From NCBI RefSeq assembly GCF_013178945.1, contig NZ_JABFDM010000001.1, positions 806,001-870,000 of the forward strand: a DNA stretch of 64,000 nt. Reading direction: 5' to 3'. The position numbers and the translations under genes are program-made. Under the pieces are notes generated by a model, which ran no database searches, was not told the DNA's origin, and worked only from the letters and a program-made list of their open reading frames with translations. Numbering within the stretch: the stretch's first letter is position 1; every line of letters starts with the position of its first letter. Positions 27,076-37,125 of the stretch are shown piece by piece. Source of the stretch: Bradyrhizobium aeschynomenes. GTDB taxonomy: Bacteria; Pseudomonadota; Alphaproteobacteria; Rhizobiales; Xanthobacteraceae.

Positions 27076-27295
27076 TTCAACAAGCGTCAGCTCCGGCGCA
27101 AGGCGGCCGTCGCCGGGGACTCACGATGAACTCACAGATTCAAATGCGGAGACGTGCCCCTTCGCAGACAGCCGGCACCTTGACCTGAGTTGCCGGCAGC
27201 GGCTGATATCGCCCATCTGTGCGGAGCGCGCTTGTTTGCCAACCGGCAAAATAGCCGCTGTGCCTCAATGGAGGAGAAAACTGCACGCATTCCAG

Positions 27296-28258
27296 CTAAG
27301 AGGAAAGCTTGGTCAGCTTCTGCAGGCAGCGCAGCTCCCGCGGCGGCTCGAGTGGCGGCTTGATGGACGGCCAGACCGCATTCGACACCTCGGCAACGTA
27401 GATGTCTCCGTGAGAATCGACCGCAACACCATGCGGTGCGATGAACTGACCGGGCGCTTCGCCGGCATGCAAATGGCCGAGCCGGACGACAGTCCCGCCA
27501 CGGTTGTCGACGATGGTCACGCGGGGTCCGAGATTCGGAGCATTCTTGTTGACAGGAAGCGAGGGGCCGAGCTCACCAACGTAGCAGAGCTGCTTCTTTC
27601 CCGGCGGCATGTAAAGTCCGCATGGGCGATGGAGATTGTTCCATTGAGTCTCGTAGCGACCGTTCGCATCGAACACTTGGATTCGGTGATTCTCCCGATC
27701 CGCAACATAGACCCATCCCTCCGCGTCGCAGCAGATGTTGTGCACGATGTTGAACTGACCCGGGTCGCTGCCGGATTCTCCCCATGACATGAGGTGTTTC
27801 CCCGATGGCGAGAACTTGTGGCAGCATGCGTTGCCGTAGCCGTCGGACACGTAGATGTCGCCGTTCGGCGAGTGAGCCGTGTGCGTACAACGATGGAACG
27901 GCTCTCCACTCATGTAAGGGGACGGCCGCATCGGAATTCCGATCGTGAGCATAACCTTCCCATCCAACGTGCACTGTCTGATGGTATGATCGCCGTCGTC
28001 GGTCAGGAAAATCGTGTCGTCCGGTCCCATGTGCAGCCCATGCGGACGCGAGAACAGGCCTTCACCCCAGGACCGGAGAAACCGGCCGTCCTGATCATAG
28101 ACGATCACGGGATGCGCGCCGCGGTTGAAGACGTAGACGTGATCCTTCTGGTCGACGCCGACCGCGGCTACGTCGCCATAAGACCAGCCGTCCGGCAGTT
28201 CGCCCCACCCCTCGGTGACCATGTAGCGGAAATCGCCGCTGCCCAGGATGACTGACAT
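27296..28258 (-). CDS. NHL-repeat protein, peptidyl-hydroxyglycine lyase-like beta-propeller (320 aa)
   Basis: Six-bladed NHL propeller: repeats such as VGVDQKDHVYVFNRGAHPV, RPHGLHMGPDDTIFLTD, NGDIYVSDGYGN and EGWVYVADRENHRIQVFD recur. This set is annotated as the peptidyl-alpha-hydroxyglycine alpha-amidating lyase (PAL) family in many bacteria, but lyase activity is not shown for most. No signal peptide is obvious. Start at 28258 is supported by GGAGG. Last gene of the leftward metabolic operon. Confidence 0.8.
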   Translation of the reverse strand: MSVILGSGDFRYMVTEGWGELPDGWSYGDVAAVGVDQKDHVYVFNRGAHPVIVYDQDGRFLRSWGEGLFSRPHGLHMGPDDTIFLTDDGDHTIRQCTLDGKVMLTIGIPMRPSPYMSGEPFHRCTHTAHSPNGDIYVSDGYGNACCHKFSPSGKHLMSWGESGSDPGQFNIVHNICCDAEGWVYVADRENHRIQVFDANGRYETQWNNLHRPCGLYMPPGKKQLCYVGELGPSLPVNKNAPNLGPRVTIVDNRGGTVVRLGHLHAGEAPGQFIAPHGVAVDSHGDIYVAEVSNAVWPSIKPPLEPPRELRCLQKLTKLSS

Positions 28259-28293
28259 TCGGTGCTTCCTCCATTGATATGCGTTCCCGGCTG

Positions 28294-29127
28294 CTATTTG
28301 CGTTCGGCCACCAAGGCCTGGCCGGCCGTTACGCCGCCATCGACCACCACGGTCTGCCCTGTCACATAGGAAGCCATGGGAGAGCAGAGCCAGAGAACAG
28401 CCTGTGCGATCTCGTCCGGTTGTCCGATCCGGCCGAGTGGCGCGCGTGATCCGCGAGCGCTCAGTTGCTCCTCGGTCGGGTAGATGCTCCTGAGCATCGG
28501 CGTGTCCGTGCTGCCAGGGCTCACTGCGTTGACCCGAATGCCGCGGCGCGCGTATTGAAGTGCGGCCGACTTGCTGAGGCCGATGACGCCATGTTTGGTT
28601 GCGCTGTAAATGGCACTCTGGGCGTGTCCGATATGCCCCGCGACCGATGCGCAATTGACGATCGCGCCACCGCCTGACTCCAGCATCGCGCGAATCTCAT
28701 GCTTGGTGCAAAGCCATGTTCCGCGCAGATTGGTCCCGACGACCTGATCGAAATTGTCGCTATCGTCCTCGTGCAGCGGAACGAAATTGCCGAACGTGCC
28801 TGCGTTGTTGAACGCAGCGTCCAGCCGACCAAACCGGCGGACGGTCATGTCGACGAGACGCGCGACGCTCTGCTCGTCTCGCACGTCGGTCGGCACGATC
28901 ATCGTTTGATCTGGCGGTAGCGCGGCCAACGCCTGTTCGCAGGAGCCGGTCTGCCGTCCCGCCAGGACGACACGAGCTCCGCAGGCCGCGAATGCCAGCG
29001 CGGCGGCGCGGCCGATGCCTTGGCTGGCGCCGGTGACGATGATGACCTTGCCGCCCAACCCGTAGTCCGCTGATGGGCCGGCGACCCGCTCGGCCGTCGT
29101 CGTTCGTTCCGTGGTCGTCCAGTTCAT
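28294..29127 (-). CDS. SDR-family oxidoreductase (277 aa)
   Basis: Classical short-chain dehydrogenase. TGASQGIG (NAD(P) loop) is near residue 32, NNAG near 107, the catalytic Ser precedes [10 protein letters not shown] (Tyr/Lys), and a PGSTDTPM segment follows. It ends with the typical [12 protein letters not shown]. The ATG overlaps the upstream SDR stop by 4 bp, so it is co-translated. Substrate unknown, probably a secondary alcohol/ketone of the cluster's compound. Confidence 0.9.
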   Translation of the reverse strand: MNWTTTERTTTAERVAGPSADYGLGGKVIIVTGASQGIGRAAALAFAACGARVVLAGRQTGSCEQALAALPPDQTMIVPTDVRDEQSVARLVDMTVRRFGRLDAAFNNAGTFGNFVPLHEDDSDNFDQVVGTNLRGTWLCTKHEIRAMLESGGGAIVNCASVAGHIGHAQSAIYSATKHGVIGLSKSAALQYARRGIRVNAVSPGSTDTPMLRSIYPTEEQLSARGSRAPLGRIGQPDEIAQAVLWLCSPMASYVTGQTVVVDGGVTAGQALVAERK

Positions 29128-29882
29128 ATGAACAGCCCCCCATTGATGTCGATCACCGTCCCGGTGGTGTAACCCGCCTCATGCGAACACAGATGGATCA
29201 CAACGGCAGCTGCCTCGTCCACAGTGCCCAGTCGCCCGATCGGAATGCGTTCGGTAATCGCTCGCCGCCGTTCAGGGCTATGCTTCGCCCAGGCTGCCTG
29301 GATGCGGTCGGTGGCGATCGGGCCGTGCGCGACTGCATTGACGCAGACGCCGTCGGGGGCAAGCTCATAGGCCGTTTGCTTGGTGAGCCCGATGACGGCC
29401 GCCTTTGCCGCGACATAGGCGGCGTTGCTGAAGTAGGAGTAGGTGCGGCCGGCGATCGATGCAAAGTTGACGATGCGACCCCACCGTCGCTGACGCATCG
29501 CTGGCGCACATAGACGCGTCATGGTGAAGGCGCTCGTCAGATTGTGTCTCATCGAGGTCTCCAGGTACGTTTCATCGAGGTCCGCAAGCAGGATGGAGTT
29601 AGCATCTCCTCCGACGGCATTCACGAGGATGTCCGGACGCTGTGCGTCCGAGAGACATTGGATGGCGTCGCTGACGGCTGCGATATCGGTGACGTCGATC
29701 GGCAGGCACGCGGCACGGTGATCGCCGATTTGACGGCGAATGGAGTTGAGTGCGGTCGTGTCCTTGTCGACCAGCAGGAGCCGCGCTCCCGCATCTGCAA
29801 GGCGGCGCGCGACCTCTGCGCCGATGCCGGCGCCCGCACCGGTGACCAGGGCCATTTTGTGTTCGATCAACGATGTCGTCAT
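29124..29882 (-). CDS. SDR-family oxidoreductase (252 aa)
   Basis: Classical SDR with TGAGAGIG near the N-terminus, VNAVGGD in place of NNAG, the catalytic Tyr-x3-Lys as [10 protein letters not shown], and [12 protein letters not shown] at the end. It differs clearly from the next SDR, so the pair is not a recent duplication. It overlaps the upstream enolase-superfamily gene and the downstream SDR by 4 bp each. Confidence 0.9.
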   Translation of the reverse strand: MTTSLIEHKMALVTGAGAGIGAEVARRLADAGARLLLVDKDTTALNSIRRQIGDHRAACLPIDVTDIAAVSDAIQCLSDAQRPDILVNAVGGDANSILLADLDETYLETSMRHNLTSAFTMTRLCAPAMRQRRWGRIVNFASIAGRTYSYFSNAAYVAAKAAVIGLTKQTAYELAPDGVCVNAVAHGPIATDRIQAAWAKHSPERRRAITERIPIGRLGTVDEAAAVVIHLCSHEAGYTTGTVIDINGGLFI

Positions 29883-31123
29883 CCCCGAGCCTCAGCGTTC
29901 CAAGTTGTGACGCGCCGTTCTGCCTCGACGAGAGCGGAACGAGGTGTTGTCGCGACATGCGAAAAGGCGTGCCTTGCGTGCGCCCACAACGCCGGTCCCG
30001 GAACGAGACCGTGTCCGTGGCCATACAGTGGCGGCGCAAGATAGGTTTTGCGATCGATCGGGAAGGGTGGGATCGTCGTGTCGCGAGGAAACCATTCGTC
30101 TGCGCGCCCAACCTCGCACGCGCTGGCGTTGCGTAGCGATGTCGCGAGCGCGCGTCCCGCGGCCCAGAGCGGACCATGTTCGCCAACCTGGACGCCGATC
30201 TGATAGCCGAGGCCGGAATGAAACGCCGTATCGGCCAGGCCTGCCGCTCGAAGTGGGCCACCACATTTCGACACGCGGATATTGACGAGGTCGCAGGCGC
30301 GCTGGTCGATCGCCTTGGCGAGATCGTTCTCGTCCACGAATGATTCATCCAGCATCAAAGGGATCCCAGCCTCTTCGCGCAATTGCCGGAGGCCCGCCCA
30401 GTCCCTGGGCCGCAGCGGTTCCTCGAGCCATGCCACGCCATGACCCTGCAACTGCCGGCAGGCGGCAATCGCCTGTGGCAGGGTCCAAGCCGCGTTCACA
30501 TCCACCGAAAGCGAGATCGATGGCGCAATCAGGTCGCGAAACCGTCTCACGCGTTCCACTGCCTGATCGCCATCCGCTCCGACTTTCAGCTTGACGTGCT
30601 TGATGCCGTTCGCGAGCGCAAACTCGCGCGCGACCATCTCCTCCGGAGAGGTCGAGAGGTCGACGACCAGAGCGGCTGAAACGGCGCAAGGCACGGGTCG
30701 TAACATGTCTTCGCCGAGGCCCGCGGCGTGCAATGCAGAAGCCATCGGTCGGCCGTGGAGTCGGCAGGCCACGTCGAGAAGGGCGGTCTCCAAGGCGCAG
30801 GCTGCAGCGGGCGACAGCCGACCACCGACGGATAGCATCTTCGGCAGCGCCAGAGCCTTCAGGCTTGCGACGACGGTCTGAAGCGAACGCCAGTCGATCT
30901 GCGCATCGAGTTCGTTCAATGCGCAAGAGGCGAGGGCCTTCAGAACGGTCGCGGTGGTTTCGCCAGTGACATAGGGACGAGGAGCTGCTTCGCCATAGCC
31001 GGTTACGCCATCGACGTCGACGCAGACAAGAATGCCGTCGCTCTCGTGGCGTGCCATGGTTGCATGAACGAATGTCCGGCGCATCGGCATCGCAATCGCG
31101 TAGACGTCCATCAATTGTATCAT
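29879..31123 (-). CDS. Enolase-superfamily enzyme, MLE/mandelate racemase type (414 aa)
   Basis: Abstracts a proton alpha to a carboxylate using Mg2+. Seen: the N-terminal capping domain; HVKLKVG (KxK catalytic Lys pair, about residue 175); metal ligands in SVDVNAAW, WLEEPL and LMLDES; and a second Lys in RVSKCGGP on the opposite face, the arrangement of the muconate lactonizing subgroup. Reaction could be cycloisomerisation, dehydration or racemisation. First gene of the leftward operon, divergent from the GH3 gene. Confidence 0.88.
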   Translation of the reverse strand: MIQLMDVYAIAMPMRRTFVHATMARHESDGILVCVDVDGVTGYGEAAPRPYVTGETTATVLKALASCALNELDAQIDWRSLQTVVASLKALALPKMLSVGGRLSPAAACALETALLDVACRLHGRPMASALHAAGLGEDMLRPVPCAVSAALVVDLSTSPEEMVAREFALANGIKHVKLKVGADGDQAVERVRRFRDLIAPSISLSVDVNAAWTLPQAIAACRQLQGHGVAWLEEPLRPRDWAGLRQLREEAGIPLMLDESFVDENDLAKAIDQRACDLVNIRVSKCGGPLRAAGLADTAFHSGLGYQIGVQVGEHGPLWAAGRALATSLRNASACEVGRADEWFPRDTTIPPFPIDRKTYLAPPLYGHGHGLVPGPALWAHARHAFSHVATTPRSALVEAERRVTTWNAEARG

Positions 31124-31292
31124 TGCATCCGTCCGATCTGCTGAGATCAGGACATTGCCAAACTGCGAAGCGAAGGTCGTTTTAGAATTTCTAGAACCGG
31201 GACAGGAAATCTAAATTGACGCTTTGCGCGAGCCGTCAGTATCAATCCCTGCGAGACGGCGGTGATCTACAAATGAAGATAGGTCGGACATC
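31124..31292. promoter_or_regulatory. Divergent promoter region of the metabolic cluster
   Basis: Separates the leftward four-gene operon from the rightward GH3 operon. It contains an AT-rich stretch with the dyad TAGAA-T-TTCTA (31183-31193), a plausible operator. No full -35/-10 set is certain. Confidence 0.4.
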
Positions 31293-33062
31293 ATGCAGGA
31301 CCTCTCCACAGAACAGAGTCGAGTTTCCCGCATCCAGCATGGTGGAACGGCCGGCGTCCGAACGACGAGCGTCGGAGGCGCCGCCGACGACGTGAGCCGC
31401 ATGGCCCGCTTTTGCGCACAGAGTGAGGCGGCGCTCGATCGTCAGCGCCTGATCTGTCAATCTCCGCATGCGACCGTTGGGACCGTCTTCCACGATGTGT
31501 TGCGCGAACTGACTGGAACGGCATTCGAGCGGGAGCACGCGCTCGCAGGTGTGTGCAGCTTCGATGAATTCAGGCGGGCAGTGCCGATCCGCAGTTACGG
31601 CCAGCTCAGGGGGTATATCGATCGACAGCTTGCCCGAGAGCGAAAGGTACTGACGCGGGACGATCCCTATGCGTTCCTGAAGACGTCAGGAACCACCGGC
31701 CAAGCAAAGCTGGTTCCGACGACACGGCATTGGCGGCTCGCCTATCGCGGACCGGCGCTTTACGCGCAATGGGGCCTCTATTTCAGGATGCTCCGGCTCG
31801 ATACGCCGAAGGTTGAGAACGTGCTGGATCTGTCATGGGAGCCGCAGACGGCGAGGCAGAGCATTCATGGATTTCCCGTCTACAGCATTACACAGCGGCC
31901 GGAGCCGCTCGGGGAATCCGACTGGTTGCCGCCATGGTACGGCGCGCCCTGGTTCTCATGCGAGAGCGATCCCGACGGATATGCCGAGCGGCTCTATCAG
32001 CGGCTGTGCATGCAGGCATTCTGTGACGTGCGGCTGATTGTTTCGGTGAACCCGAGCAAGATCATCATGTTGGCAGAGACGTTGCGGCAATTCGCAACGC
32101 GGCTGATCCGTGACGTCAGGGGCAGCGCCTCGGCTGCGGGCGGCCAGGACCTCGCGCGCCGCCTGGAAGGGCAGCTCAAATTGCGCGGCGGTGAGTTGCT
32201 TCTCTCGGATCTGTGGCCCAATCTGTCGCTCATCGTCTGCTGGAACAGCGCGTCGGCGCAACTCTACGAGAATTGGCTTGATCGCCTGGTCCCCGATGCC
32301 ACGCGGCTTCCCTTCAGCACGACGGGCACCGAAGGCATCGTTACGCTCCCGGTCGACATGCACCGCAGTGCCGGCCCTCTCGCGGTGACCCAGGGACTCT
32401 ACGAGTTCGTTCCGGTCGATGATATTTTGGAGAACGTCGCTCCATCGGAAAGTGCCGAAACGCTGACTTTCGAGGAACTGGAGGTCGGGCGCTGCTACAG
32501 GCTCGTGATGACCCAGGCCAACGGTCTCTATCGGTATGACGTCGGCGACGTGTATCGCGTCGTGGGCTGGGTTGGGGCGGTGCCAAGGCTCGAATTCATC
32601 GGAAGAAGCGGCGCATGTAGTTCGTTCACCGGCGAAAAGCTGACCGAAGCTGATGTGTTCTCGGCGGTGTCGCGTACGATCGAATCTGGGTCGGCCGGGA
32701 CGCCGAACTTCTGCTGCTTCCCGGTCTGGGGCACGCCGCCTCACTACGCTGTCGCGCTCGAGTGGTCGCCGAAGCTCGAGCTGATGCAAGCGACACTGGC
32801 AACGCGCATCGATGCAGCGCTCAGCAGGGTCAATCTGGAATATGCCGACAAGCTGTCCAGCGGCCGGCTGGCGCCGCTGACGATAGTCAAGCTGGTCCCC
32901 GGCGCCTTCGCCAGGCTTGCCGAGCACAAGATCAGCGGTGGAGTGGCTTCGGCGCAGGTCAAGCATCATTGGCTTCAGCGCGACGCCTCGGGGCTGAAGA
33001 TCCTTCGCGATATTGGCATGCTGCTCGACGGGGCAGGCTCGTTCATCCCGTCATCGACGTGA
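31293..33062 (+). CDS. GH3-family acyl-acid-amido synthetase (589 aa)
   Basis: GH3 enzymes adenylate a carboxylic acid and join it to an amino acid or amine. The three ATP/AMP motifs are visible: LKTSGTTGQAKLVP (about residues 129-142), STTGTEG (about 340) and LYRYDVGDVYRV with FIGRSGA (about 412-440), followed by GEKLTEADV (about 447), which starts the C-terminal domain. In plants this family conjugates auxin or jasmonate; bacterial members are mostly uncharacterised. It leads a rightward operon with PhyH, hydrolase and dehydrogenases. Substrate cannot be inferred. Confidence 0.9.
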   Translation: MQDLSTEQSRVSRIQHGGTAGVRTTSVGGAADDVSRMARFCAQSEAALDRQRLICQSPHATVGTVFHDVLRELTGTAFEREHALAGVCSFDEFRRAVPIRSYGQLRGYIDRQLARERKVLTRDDPYAFLKTSGTTGQAKLVPTTRHWRLAYRGPALYAQWGLYFRMLRLDTPKVENVLDLSWEPQTARQSIHGFPVYSITQRPEPLGESDWLPPWYGAPWFSCESDPDGYAERLYQRLCMQAFCDVRLIVSVNPSKIIMLAETLRQFATRLIRDVRGSASAAGGQDLARRLEGQLKLRGGELLLSDLWPNLSLIVCWNSASAQLYENWLDRLVPDATRLPFSTTGTEGIVTLPVDMHRSAGPLAVTQGLYEFVPVDDILENVAPSESAETLTFEELEVGRCYRLVMTQANGLYRYDVGDVYRVVGWVGAVPRLEFIGRSGACSSFTGEKLTEADVFSAVSRTIESGSAGTPNFCCFPVWGTPPHYAVALEWSPKLELMQATLATRIDAALSRVNLEYADKLSSGRLAPLTIVKLVPGAFARLAEHKISGGVASAQVKHHWLQRDASGLKILRDIGMLLDGAGSFIPSST

Positions 33063-33089
33063 ATCGATCCATAGATGGAGTTGGCCACC

Positions 33090-34172
33090 ATGACCGTATC
33101 AGGTTCGCGCACGCCTGCGCTCGACGCAGCCGACGTCGCTCGCTTCCAAGAGCAGGGATATCTGGTTGTCCGAGGTGTTCTGGATGAGGCGGATTTCGTT
33201 CCCGTGAGACGTGAGTACGACGAGCTGCTGCGGGAGCGAGTCAGGACATGGCGCGCAAAGGGACTGTTCTCGGGCGGTGAGGATCATGGCGGGCTGCCGT
33301 TCCAGGAGCACCTCAGGCGGCTGGTCGAGCTTCCGGGATTTCCGCTTACGCTGCTTGCCGAGCTCGATATCACGTTGCCGCACATGCCGTTCTCGTTCAT
33401 CCAGGATGACAGCGAGTTTCATGTCGGCCCCGGCGTGTTGTCGCTACTCCAGAATCCGAAGGTGTTGGATGTCGTCGAGTGCATTCTCGGATCCGAGATC
33501 AACGCAAGCCCGAATCAGCATTGCCGGATCAAGCTGCCGGCGCGAGAGGTCCAGCAGTTCGGCGGCCGGAAGGGCGAGACGATCTACGCGCCGACCCTCT
33601 GGCACCAGGACGCGATGGGCCAGCTCCCGCAGTCGAACGAAACGACCGTGCTGACGGTCTGGATTCCGACGACCGACGTCGACGAGGAAAACGGATGCCT
33701 GGCGGTCGTGGGAGGCGAGCACAATGACGACACGTTGCTGCCTTGGCCGATGGATGCCGCGCTGATCGATCGCCTTGAGAGGAACAGCATCCCGTTGCCG
33801 GTCAAGTTCGGCGATATCGTGCTGTTGCACAAGAAGGCGCCGCATGGCTCCAGGTTGAACAAGACGGCACAGGTGCGCTGGAGCTTCGACTTCCGCTACT
33901 ACCCGGCGCATCAACCGACCGATCGGCCGTGGTTCCCGAATATCCGCGTGCGCAGCAAGGCAGATCCCGGTTCTGCTGTGGTCGACGCAGGAGCATGGCG
34001 GAAATCCTGGGAGGATGCCCGCGCGATGCTTGCGGGTCAGAAGCTGCCGCTACCAGGGCGGCGTGAGTTCGCACAGGTCGTCGCGGACGGAATGATTCGG
34101 CGGTGGGAGGCCGGCGAATATCCGAGCTTTCCAGTGAAGGACGTTGCCGCAGCTTCGATTCCCGCAGCCTGA
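33090..34172 (+). CDS. Phytanoyl-CoA dioxygenase (PhyH) family protein (360 aa)
   Basis: Fe(II)/2-oxoglutarate-dependent hydroxylase fold. The metal facial triad is the HxD in LWHQDAMG (His172, Asp174) and a distal His in KAPHGSRLN (about 252); the following Arg (about 262) would bind 2-oxoglutarate. GGAG nine bases upstream supports ATG at 33090 over 33075. Such enzymes hydroxylate unactivated carbons of small acids or natural products; the substrate is likely the cluster's intermediate. Confidence 0.87.
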   Translation: MTVSGSRTPALDAADVARFQEQGYLVVRGVLDEADFVPVRREYDELLRERVRTWRAKGLFSGGEDHGGLPFQEHLRRLVELPGFPLTLLAELDITLPHMPFSFIQDDSEFHVGPGVLSLLQNPKVLDVVECILGSEINASPNQHCRIKLPAREVQQFGGRKGETIYAPTLWHQDAMGQLPQSNETTVLTVWIPTTDVDEENGCLAVVGGEHNDDTLLPWPMDAALIDRLERNSIPLPVKFGDIVLLHKKAPHGSRLNKTAQVRWSFDFRYYPAHQPTDRPWFPNIRVRSKADPGSAVVDAGAWRKSWEDARAMLAGQKLPLPGRREFAQVVADGMIRRWEAGEYPSFPVKDVAAASIPAA

Positions 34173-34182
34173 GGCGTCTGAG

Positions 34183-35019
34183 ATGGAGGGGACGGCGATC
34201 AAGTGGATACGGGCGGTGGATGGCACCGAGCTTGCCCTACATTACTGGGCGCCTGCCGAGCCCCGAGCTGCCCTGTTCTACATCCACGGCATCCAGAGCC
34301 ATGCCGGATGGTTGTTCGAGACCGGGCCGCAACTGGCGGCCAGGGACGTGGCAGTTGTCGCGCTGGACCGTCGCGGATCGGGACGGAGTGGCGGCGAGCG
34401 TGGTCACGTCGCCACGCTCGAGCTTCTGCTGTCGGACTATCTGATGGGTATAAAGGCCGCGCGGGAAGTGGTGCCGGATGCGCCGCTGGCGGTGCTGGGC
34501 CAGAGCCTGGGCGGCAGCGTTCTCGCTGGATTATGCACCAGTGGGCAGTTGCGCGCGGAGGCATTGATTTTCTGCGCGCCGGCACTGGGGCAGCAGCGGG
34601 CTCGCCATGATCCGGAGAAGCTCGGCCGCTTCCGCGCGTGCAGAGGTCTTGGCCGAGTCGCGGTCACGCTCAAGGACGAGGACTACACGGAGGAGGAGGT
34701 CTATCTGCGCTTCATGTCGGCGGATGCCCTGATGCTTCGCGAGGTTACGGACAGCACGCGGTCGACGCTGGTGCATCTCGAAGACGCATACGCGGAGACC
34801 GGAGCGACGCTGAGGGTACCCACCTTCCTCGCGGCGCCGGAGCGTGATCCGATCATCGATCTCGCCGTTGCGCGCCGTTGGCTCGGCAGGCTGATCGGGC
34901 CCTATCGTGAAACGGTGTTCGCAACGAGGCATCACTATATCGAGTTCAGCCGGCAACAAGAGAGCTATTGGGACTGGCTTGCGGCTTGCGCGATTCCAGT
35001 CGAGGAGTTGCAGAGATGA
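34183..35019 (+). CDS. Alpha/beta hydrolase, monoacylglycerol-lipase-like (278 aa)
   Basis: Serine hydrolase with the nucleophile elbow GQSLGG (Ser about 108), the oxyanion segment YIHGIQSH, Asp in AAPERDPIID and a C-terminal His in ATRHHYIEF. This is the Hydrolase_4/lysophospholipase pattern. It could cleave an ester or amide of the cluster product. Start ATG at 34183 lies 10 bp after the PhyH stop; its stop overlaps the next start (ATGA). Confidence 0.87.
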   Translation: MEGTAIKWIRAVDGTELALHYWAPAEPRAALFYIHGIQSHAGWLFETGPQLAARDVAVVALDRRGSGRSGGERGHVATLELLLSDYLMGIKAAREVVPDAPLAVLGQSLGGSVLAGLCTSGQLRAEALIFCAPALGQQRARHDPEKLGRFRACRGLGRVAVTLKDEDYTEEEVYLRFMSADALMLREVTDSTRSTLVHLEDAYAETGATLRVPTFLAAPERDPIIDLAVARRWLGRLIGPYRETVFATRHHYIEFSRQQESYWDWLAACAIPVEELQR

Positions 35020-36014
35020 CCGACGGAGGACATCTTGCCGTATCCGGGTCGCCTCTGCACGATCGCCGCGTCGACATCGCCGTTCCGGATTGCGGCGGCA
35101 ACCCGGTCATTGAAGCAGCTTTCCGGCGACACCTGCAGGGGCAGGCCGGCGTGCTCATACATCACGACCGTCCGGAGGACGCCGATGCGCTGGCACGGCG
35201 GATCGGCGACGTGACAACGGTGCTCCAGTTCTTCTCGGCGCGCCCGCTGTCTGCCGGGGTGCTCGAGGCGTCGTCGGCGAAGCGGATCATTGTGGCGGGC
35301 CCGATCGGCGCGAGCGTCGATCTCGATGCGGCCGGACGCAGGAACATGGCGGTGTACGAGACCCCCGGGCTGGCGTCAGCCTCGGTTGCCGAGTACACGA
35401 TCGCGCTGGCGCTCGCCATTGGCAGGCGGATGACGGATGGGTGCCTGGAGCTGAGATCCGGACGATGGCATGCGAGCTTCGGCCGAGGGCTGTTCGGCAA
35501 GACGGTCGGTATCGTCGGGCTGGGCCGCGTCGGCGGCCGTGTCGCTGAACTGTGTAAGGCGTTCTCCGCGCGGGTTGTCGCCTGGAGTCCGTCGCTGACG
35601 GATGGACGAGCCGCGGAACTAGGTGTCCGGCGAACAGAGCTGGACGAGCTCGCAGCCAGCAGTGACGTGATCAGTCTGCATATGAGATTGAGCCCGACGA
35701 CCAAAGGCCTGTTCGATGCGCGATTGATCGATCTGATGCGACCCACGGCGTTTCTGATCAACACCGCCCGCGCCGGTCTCGTGGATGGGGAAGCATTGCG
35801 GCAGGCGTTGAACGCGCGTCGGATCGCCGGTGCGGCACTCGACGTTTTTGAGGATGAGCCGATCGGACCGGGATCGCCCTGGCTCCAGACCGACAACGTC
35901 CTGCTGTCGCCGCACATGGCATGGATGAGCGAGGAGGCGCTGGAGGCGTTTGTCGGTGCCGCGGTCGATTTTGCCATTCGTGGAGACGACTCGCGTGTCC
36001 GTCGTGTTGTCTGA
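35016..36014 (+). CDS. D-2-hydroxyacid dehydrogenase (332 aa)
   Basis: NAD(P)-dependent enzyme interconverting a 2-oxoacid and a D-2-hydroxyacid. Rossmann motif GLGRVGGRVAEL near residue 168; catalytic Arg in NTARAGLVDGEAL, Glu in DVFEDEPIG and His in LSPHMAWMSEEA, the complete R-E-H set. Overlaps the hydrolase stop by 4 bp. A different sequence from the next gene, so two related steps or two substrates are possible. Confidence 0.9.
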   Translation: MTDGGHLAVSGSPLHDRRVDIAVPDCGGNPVIEAAFRRHLQGQAGVLIHHDRPEDADALARRIGDVTTVLQFFSARPLSAGVLEASSAKRIIVAGPIGASVDLDAAGRRNMAVYETPGLASASVAEYTIALALAIGRRMTDGCLELRSGRWHASFGRGLFGKTVGIVGLGRVGGRVAELCKAFSARVVAWSPSLTDGRAAELGVRRTELDELAASSDVISLHMRLSPTTKGLFDARLIDLMRPTAFLINTARAGLVDGEALRQALNARRIAGAALDVFEDEPIGPGSPWLQTDNVLLSPHMAWMSEEALEAFVGAAVDFAIRGDDSRVRRVV

Positions 36015-37125
36015 GCCGGCGCAAGCCCGAGTAGCTGGCGCCACGGTGTTCGTCGGCAGCGACCGGGTTCTCGGCGACACCTTGGACCACGCGGCCGCAG
36101 CCTTGGGAGCGGCAGGTTGCAATGTTATCCGCGGCCACGCCGAACCGCCGCCACACCGCACGCGCTACGCGCTTTCGACCGCCCGACGATACTTCGAGGC
36201 GGCATCAGTGCTCCTGATCAGCTCGCGGACCATCATCGACGCGGCGATGCTCGAGGTCGCGCCTCGGCTACACGCTGTTGTCTTTGCCTCGATAGGCACG
36301 GATTCGATCGATCTGCCGGCGGCGACCGATCGCGGCATCATCGTCGCAAACGGCGCGACGGCCGAAAACGTCGAAAGCCTGGCGGAGGCAACCGTGATGC
36401 TCATTGCGGCTCTCCTGCTGGACCTGCCGCGCAAGCAGCGCCAGTTCGCGTTGCGGTCCGCCCGTGCGCGGGCGGATGAACTGTCGGCGCGCATGGTGTC
36501 CGGCAAGACCATCGGGCTGATCGGGTTCGGCCGCATCGCGCGCTCCGTCACGCGACGGTTGCAAGGCTGGGGCACCGAGATTCTGGCTTATGACAGACAT
36601 CCGGATGAGACGCCGGTCGCCGGCGTGCGTTTCGTCGAGCTTGACGAACTGCTGGCGCGCAGCGACGTCGTCAGCGTTCACTTGCCGCTGACCGCCGAGA
36701 CGCGCGGGCTGCTCGGAGCTGCGGAGTTCGCGCGCATGAAGCGCGAGGCCTGCGTCATCAACACCTCGCGCGGTGGCATCGTCGACGAGGCGGCGTTGGC
36801 GCAGGCGCTTTCCGCCGGACGGATCGCTGGCGCGGCCATCGACGTCTTTGAGACGGAGCCTCCCCCTGTGGATCATCCGCTTCGCGGGCTGGAGAATGTC
36901 ATCCTCACCGAGCATACGGTCGGCTGTACGCGGGAGCTGTTCGCCTCGCTCGCGCCGACCGCGGTTGAGAACGTCATGCGCGTGATCCAGGGGCGGGATC
37001 CGCTGCACATCCGCAATCCGGCCGCGCTGCTCCGCTGGCGCGAACGATTTCGGCGCCAGTCGGCGCAGCAGGCCTGGCCTGGCGGCGACACGAATCTGCA
37101 GTACGGGACAGGGGAGTACCGATGA
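35995..37125 (+). CDS. D-2-hydroxyacid dehydrogenase, second paralogue (376 aa)
   Basis: Same family: GFGRIARSVTRRL (Rossmann loop), Arg in NTSRGGIVDEAAL, Glu in DVFETEPPPVDHPL, His in LTEHTVGCTRE. GTG at 35995 has GGAG upstream and overlaps the previous gene by 20 bp; an in-frame ATG at 35950 lies deeper inside it. About 40 residues longer than its neighbour, with a basic C-terminal tail after the catalytic domain. Confidence 0.87.
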   Translation: MSVVLSEPAQARVAGATVFVGSDRVLGDTLDHAAAALGAAGCNVIRGHAEPPPHRTRYALSTARRYFEAASVLLISSRTIIDAAMLEVAPRLHAVVFASIGTDSIDLPAATDRGIIVANGATAENVESLAEATVMLIAALLLDLPRKQRQFALRSARARADELSARMVSGKTIGLIGFGRIARSVTRRLQGWGTEILAYDRHPDETPVAGVRFVELDELLARSDVVSVHLPLTAETRGLLGAAEFARMKREACVINTSRGGIVDEAALAQALSAGRIAGAAIDVFETEPPPVDHPLRGLENVILTEHTVGCTRELFASLAPTAVENVMRVIQGRDPLHIRNPAALLRWRERFRRQSAQQAWPGGDTNLQYGTGEYR

